The translations under genes were made by a program, and so were the position numbers. A model generated the notes under the pieces. The model searched no databases and had not been told where the DNA came from. It saw only the letters and a list, made by a program, of their open reading frames with translations. Shown here one piece after another: positions 12,555 through 15,487 of a stretch of DNA of 15,487 bases (position 1 is the stretch's first letter; the number at the start of each line of letters is the position of its first letter). The stretch lies in contig CAVARE010000027.1 of assembly GCA_963591145.1 (NCBI GenBank), positions 1 to 15,487 of the forward strand. Direction: 5' to 3'. Origin of the DNA: RGIG5612 sp963591145 (GTDB lineage: Bacteria; Bacillota; Clostridia; Lachnospirales; Lachnospiraceae).

Positions 12555-15362
12555 TCATCTTACAACATCCAGCTTCATGATCTCTGCTGCTGCCTGCTGC
12601 ACCATCTCTGGGTTAAATCCCATATAGAACATATACTGCAGCTCATCAAGGCTCAGATTCAGATTCTCTGCATCCTGACTTCTAATAAGCCCTGCAGCTA
12701 TCGGCAGCTTCTGCTTCAGGATTTCTATAGCTCGGGGATCGTCCTGCATTTCTTCCAGTCTTGATGCCATGGTATATGCCTTACGATAGTCGCGGTTAGT
12801 TTTATATGTGAATTCATGCTCGCCCGGTGTGAGTGCCAGCTCTTCCTTGTATTTCTCTTCGGCTGCATCAGGAAGTGATGCCGATGCGCTGCAGCCAAAT
12901 GGCACATTAAATCTCACTGTGACTGTACCATCGTCATTTATCTTCCAGGCCGATGAATATCTGCCGCTTATTGAATCGTAACTATATTCAATAAATTCAA
13001 GTTTATTATTAAGCTGCGGAGCGAAATGCACGTTCCTAAAGCCGGGCTCTTGTGCGCTGATTCCTGCCATATAGCGATATACATATTCCATGACAGAGCC
13101 ATAAGAATAATGATTCAGTGAATTCATGCCTGTGCCGCTGATGCTGCCATCATCCAGCACCGAATTCCATCTCTCCCATATGGTGGTTGCTCCCAGGTTA
13201 ATGCAGTGCATCCAGCCAGGGAATCCCTCCTGAAATAAAATATAGCTGGCGATATCTTCCATGCCATTCTGTGCCAATACCTGACACATCATGGTTGCTC
13301 CTATGAATCCGCCCTTGATCTTATAGCAATCCTTTCTGATTCTTTCCTTAAGACCTGCAATCACTCTCTCCTTATCGCGATATATACCGAAGTTAAGACA
13401 CATAAGATATGATGTCTGAGTATCTGCTGCGAGCCTTCCGTTAGCCGTGAAAAATTCATCAAGAATTGCCGTCTTTATCTTCTCAGCCTTAGCTTTATAG
13501 CACTGCGCATCAGCATTATTTCCCAGGATTTCAGCAGCCTCTGAAACCTTGCTCACAGACTCATAATAATAGATAGATGCAATTAATGTATCATCCGTGC
13601 CGCCCTTCATGCTCTGCGCTGTTATGCCATCCTGAGCCAGCCAGTCGCCGAAATGAAATCCGAAATTCCACAGGTTTCCGCCGCCATTTGCCTCATCACC
13701 GCGAATAATCCAATCCACCCAATCCTTCATCATCGGATAATACTGCCGTAAGTCATCCTTATCGCCATAATGCTGATACAATGTCATGGGGATAAATGTA
13801 GCCACATCGCCCCATACGCTGGCGCTGCCTGCATGACCTCCCAGATCAGGAATGTAATTAGGGATCGCGCCATCCTGCCTTAATTGCTCAACACGCAGGT
13901 CCGTTAAGAATTTGCGATAGAAGGCTCTCGCATCCATGTTATAGCATGCAGTAGGGGCAAATACCTGGGCATCGCCTGTCCAGCCCAGTCTCTCATCTCG
14001 CTGCGGGCAATCAGTAGGCATATCCAGAAAATTAGACTTCTGTCCCCACATACAATTCTGTGCCAGACGGTTTAATTTATCAGAAGACGAATTGAAATAC
14101 GATGTTGTCTCAAGATCCGAATAAATGACGCAGCCCTTGAAGTCAGACGCATCAATCTCACCAGGCCAGCCGGTAACCCTTACATAGCGGAAACCATAGA
14201 ATGTAAAGTGCGGGCGTACATTTTCATCTCTTCCATCTGAGATGTATTCAAATCTTGCCTTGGCAGATCTATAGTTTCCATTATAGAAATTACCCTGCTG
14301 CAGCACTTCACCATATTCCAATGTTATCTTAGTTCTTGCAGGCAGATGTGATTCGAATCCTATAAAGCCGACCATATTCTGTCCCATGTCCAGCACAGTC
14401 TCGCCTGCCGGTGTATGAATCACTTCCTTAACATCCAGCTTCTCTTTTATTACCAATGGCAGACTATATCTTTCAATAAGATGATCTGGCCTTAATTCAA
14501 TCGCGCCCTGCGACGTGCCATTATCAGCCTCAATCAGCTCAACCGTCTTGGAAAGATTATCCTTATCAGACCACAATAAGCGATTAAGTGTCTCACCATC
14601 ATACAGATCACTCATCTCAATATCACTTCCGCGATAGGTCCAGGTCTCATCAGTTGCGATCACATCCTTGCTGCCATCTGCATACCAGATATGAAGCTCT
14701 GCGATAGCGGCAAATCTGTTTCCAAAATTTTGCGACTGGCCATCTAGTCCAAATCGTCCCTTATACCAGCCATTGCCGCAGATAATGCCAATAGAATTAT
14801 CTGTCTCTGAAGTAATGCTGTCTGTCACATCATAGGTCTGATATTGAATATTGGCCCTGTAATCATTACAAAATGGAGCCAGAAGGTCATCGCCTGCCTT
14901 TATGCCATTAACATAGGCCTCGTATAAGCCTAGTCCTGTTACATACAATCTGGCTCTTGCAACAGATTTCTTGCATTCAAATGTTTTTTCAAATACAGGA
15001 TGATACAGATCCGAGGCCGCTGAGCTTATAAACTTGCCGATCCACGGATCATTACCCTTACCGCGTTCAAAATAGCACCTGCCCTCTGCACTGTCACCTT
15101 TGTTACCGGTAACTGTAATCTTGCAATAATATCTTGAATAAGGCTCAGCGCAGATATCTATCTTAAGTCCTGTACTATCAAGATCCGCGCCTGACTGCTC
15201 CCAGATGCAATCATTAAATTCAGTATCCTTGCTTACAATAACTGAAATATTTTCTGCTCTTTCAGATATACTGTCTTCTACCTTCCATGACAGCTTGATA
15301 TGATTCAAGTTAAATCCCATAGGATTAGTTATGCCATTAATTTTTATATCTTTAATTCTCAT
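12555..15362 (-). CDS. Alpha-L-rhamnosidase, glycoside hydrolase family 78
   Basis: A 935-residue enzyme removing terminal alpha-L-rhamnose. AAAGGGG seven bases upstream supports the start, and no signal peptide is present, so it is probably cytoplasmic. Domain order follows GH78: N-terminal beta-sandwich (about 1-105), a jelly-roll (about 130-300, with VTGLGLYEAYVNG and GNGWYKGRFG), a second sandwich with ETVLDMGQNMVGF, the (alpha/alpha)6 barrel (about 415-760), and a C-terminal sandwich. Catalytic motifs are intact: DCPQRDERLGWTGD with E457 as probable general acid, and TIWERW with E730 as probable base. A helical extension (about 850-935) follows the last expected domain. It is convergent with the esterase and insulated from it by a terminator. 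Likely substrates are rhamnogalacturonan fragments or rhamnosylated plant glycosides; the exact one cannot be told. Confidence 0.95.
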   Translation of the reverse strand: MRIKDIKINGITNPMGFNLNHIKLSWKVEDSISERAENISVIVSKDTEFNDCIWEQSGADLDSTGLKIDICAEPYSRYYCKITVTGNKGDSAEGRCYFERGKGNDPWIGKFISSAASDLYHPVFEKTFECKKSVARARLYVTGLGLYEAYVNGIKAGDDLLAPFCNDYRANIQYQTYDVTDSITSETDNSIGIICGNGWYKGRFGLDGQSQNFGNRFAAIAELHIWYADGSKDVIATDETWTYRGSDIEMSDLYDGETLNRLLWSDKDNLSKTVELIEADNGTSQGAIELRPDHLIERYSLPLVIKEKLDVKEVIHTPAGETVLDMGQNMVGFIGFESHLPARTKITLEYGEVLQQGNFYNGNYRSAKARFEYISDGRDENVRPHFTFYGFRYVRVTGWPGEIDASDFKGCVIYSDLETTSYFNSSSDKLNRLAQNCMWGQKSNFLDMPTDCPQRDERLGWTGDAQVFAPTACYNMDARAFYRKFLTDLRVEQLRQDGAIPNYIPDLGGHAGSASVWGDVATFIPMTLYQHYGDKDDLRQYYPMMKDWVDWIIRGDEANGGGNLWNFGFHFGDWLAQDGITAQSMKGGTDDTLIASIYYYESVSKVSEAAEILGNNADAQCYKAKAEKIKTAILDEFFTANGRLAADTQTSYLMCLNFGIYRDKERVIAGLKERIRKDCYKIKGGFIGATMMCQVLAQNGMEDIASYILFQEGFPGWMHCINLGATTIWERWNSVLDDGSISGTGMNSLNHYSYGSVMEYVYRYMAGISAQEPGFRNVHFAPQLNNKLEFIEYSYDSISGRYSSAWKINDDGTVTVRFNVPFGCSASASLPDAAEEKYKEELALTPGEHEFTYKTNRDYRKAYTMASRLEEMQDDPRAIEILKQKLPIAAGLIRSQDAENLNLSLDELQYMFYMGFNPEMVQQAAAEIMKLDVVR

Positions 15363-15391
15363 AAGATACCCCTTTAATCTTCATATTTTTT

Positions 15392-15426
15392 AAAAATAGG
15401 CAGTGCCTGCCGAAACAGACGCTGCC
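15392..15426 (-). terminator. Intrinsic terminator or attenuator just upstream of the rhamnosidase gene
   Basis: GGCAGTGCCTG (15399-15409) and CAGACGCTGCC (15416-15426) form a stem of 11 positions with one mismatch and one wobble, around a 6-base loop. On the minus strand it runs into TATTTTTA. The T-run ends only about 30 bases before the rhamnosidase start codon, leaving no room for a full promoter downstream. It therefore either ends an upstream gene outside the window, with some read-through, or acts as an attenuator in the rhamnosidase leader. Confidence 0.65.
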
Positions 15427-15440
15427 CATATCTACAAGTC

Positions 15441-15460
15441 ATTCGAGACATTGTTCGAAT
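15441..15460. repeat. Short inverted repeat in the right-edge leader region
   Basis: ATTCGA (15441-15446) and TCGAAT (15455-15460) are perfect 6-bp inverted arms around 8 bases. The site lies upstream of the hairpin that precedes the rhamnosidase gene and could be an operator. The GACATT motif seen in the two regulator repeats also occurs inside it (15447-15452). Short arms make a chance origin plausible. No reliable coding sequence can be assigned in 15363-15487. Confidence 0.3.
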
Positions 15461-15487
15461 AACAAAACATTTGGTGGAGCTGAGGGG

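Noticed and set aside
15443..15458. A LexA-type SOS box in the TTCGAACAATGTCTCG stretch.
   Set aside because: It matches only one half of the Firmicute consensus, and the neighbouring gene is a rhamnosidase with no SOS link.
15440..15487. A short minus-strand open frame at the right edge as the C-terminus of a neighbouring gene.
   Set aside because: Only about 15 codons are visible in one frame before a stop and they match nothing recognisable; another frame is also open, so no call is possible.
1..15487. CRISPR arrays, tRNA or rRNA genes, insertion sequences, phage or integrase genes.
   Set aside because: No regular repeat-spacer pattern, tRNA-like fold, transposase motif or terminal repeat was seen on either strand.

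Overview
The window looks like a carbohydrate-utilisation locus from a Gram-positive, plant-fibre-degrading Clostridia, most likely a member of the Lachnospiraceae. The basis is moderately AT-rich DNA with AT-rich intergenic spacers, strong AGGAGG-type ribosome binding sites, a sugar ABC transporter of the CUT2 type, family 78 alpha-L-rhamnosidases, and very large AraC regulators. The genus is an inference; no rRNA or housekeeping marker is present.

Layout, left to right. (1) 1-240, minus: the first 80 codons of a GH78-like alpha-L-rhamnosidase that runs off the left edge. (2) 375-5149, minus: a four-gene CUT2 sugar ABC operon in the order tandem ATPase, permease, substrate-binding protein, second permease. 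(3) 5410-7908, plus: an AraC regulator fused to a GH39-like glycosidase domain, divergent from the ABC operon. (4) 7984-10479, minus: a second AraC-GH39 fusion, convergent with the first across a 75-bp gap that holds a long hairpin. (5) 10735-12390, plus: a secreted type-B carboxylesterase, divergent from the second regulator. (6) 12555-15362, minus: a complete 935-residue GH78 alpha-L-rhamnosidase, convergent with the esterase and separated from it by a strong bidirectional terminator. No gene-free stretch exceeds 300 bases.

The centre has mirror symmetry: target operon, regulator, regulator, target gene. Each regulator shares an intergenic region with a different target. Each of those regions carries a good inverted repeat (5325-5349 and 10504-10532), and the two share a GACATT half-site core. 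The glycosidase domains of both regulators keep the GH39 framework but have lost catalytic residues. The first has S481 and D609 where the acid/base and nucleophile should be; the second has K466 for the acid/base but keeps E600 at the nucleophile position. I read them as one-component sugar sensors built from dead or nearly dead glycosidases. This is the most interesting system in the window.

Working model (inference): the secreted esterase strips acyl groups from a rhamnose-containing plant glycan or glycoside outside the cell. The ABC transporter imports a sugar or small oligosaccharide, and the rhamnosidases, which have no visible signal peptide, release rhamnose in the cytoplasm. The two AraC-GH39 proteins sense the imported ligand(s) and control the transporter and the esterase. 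The substrate is not shown directly by the sequence.
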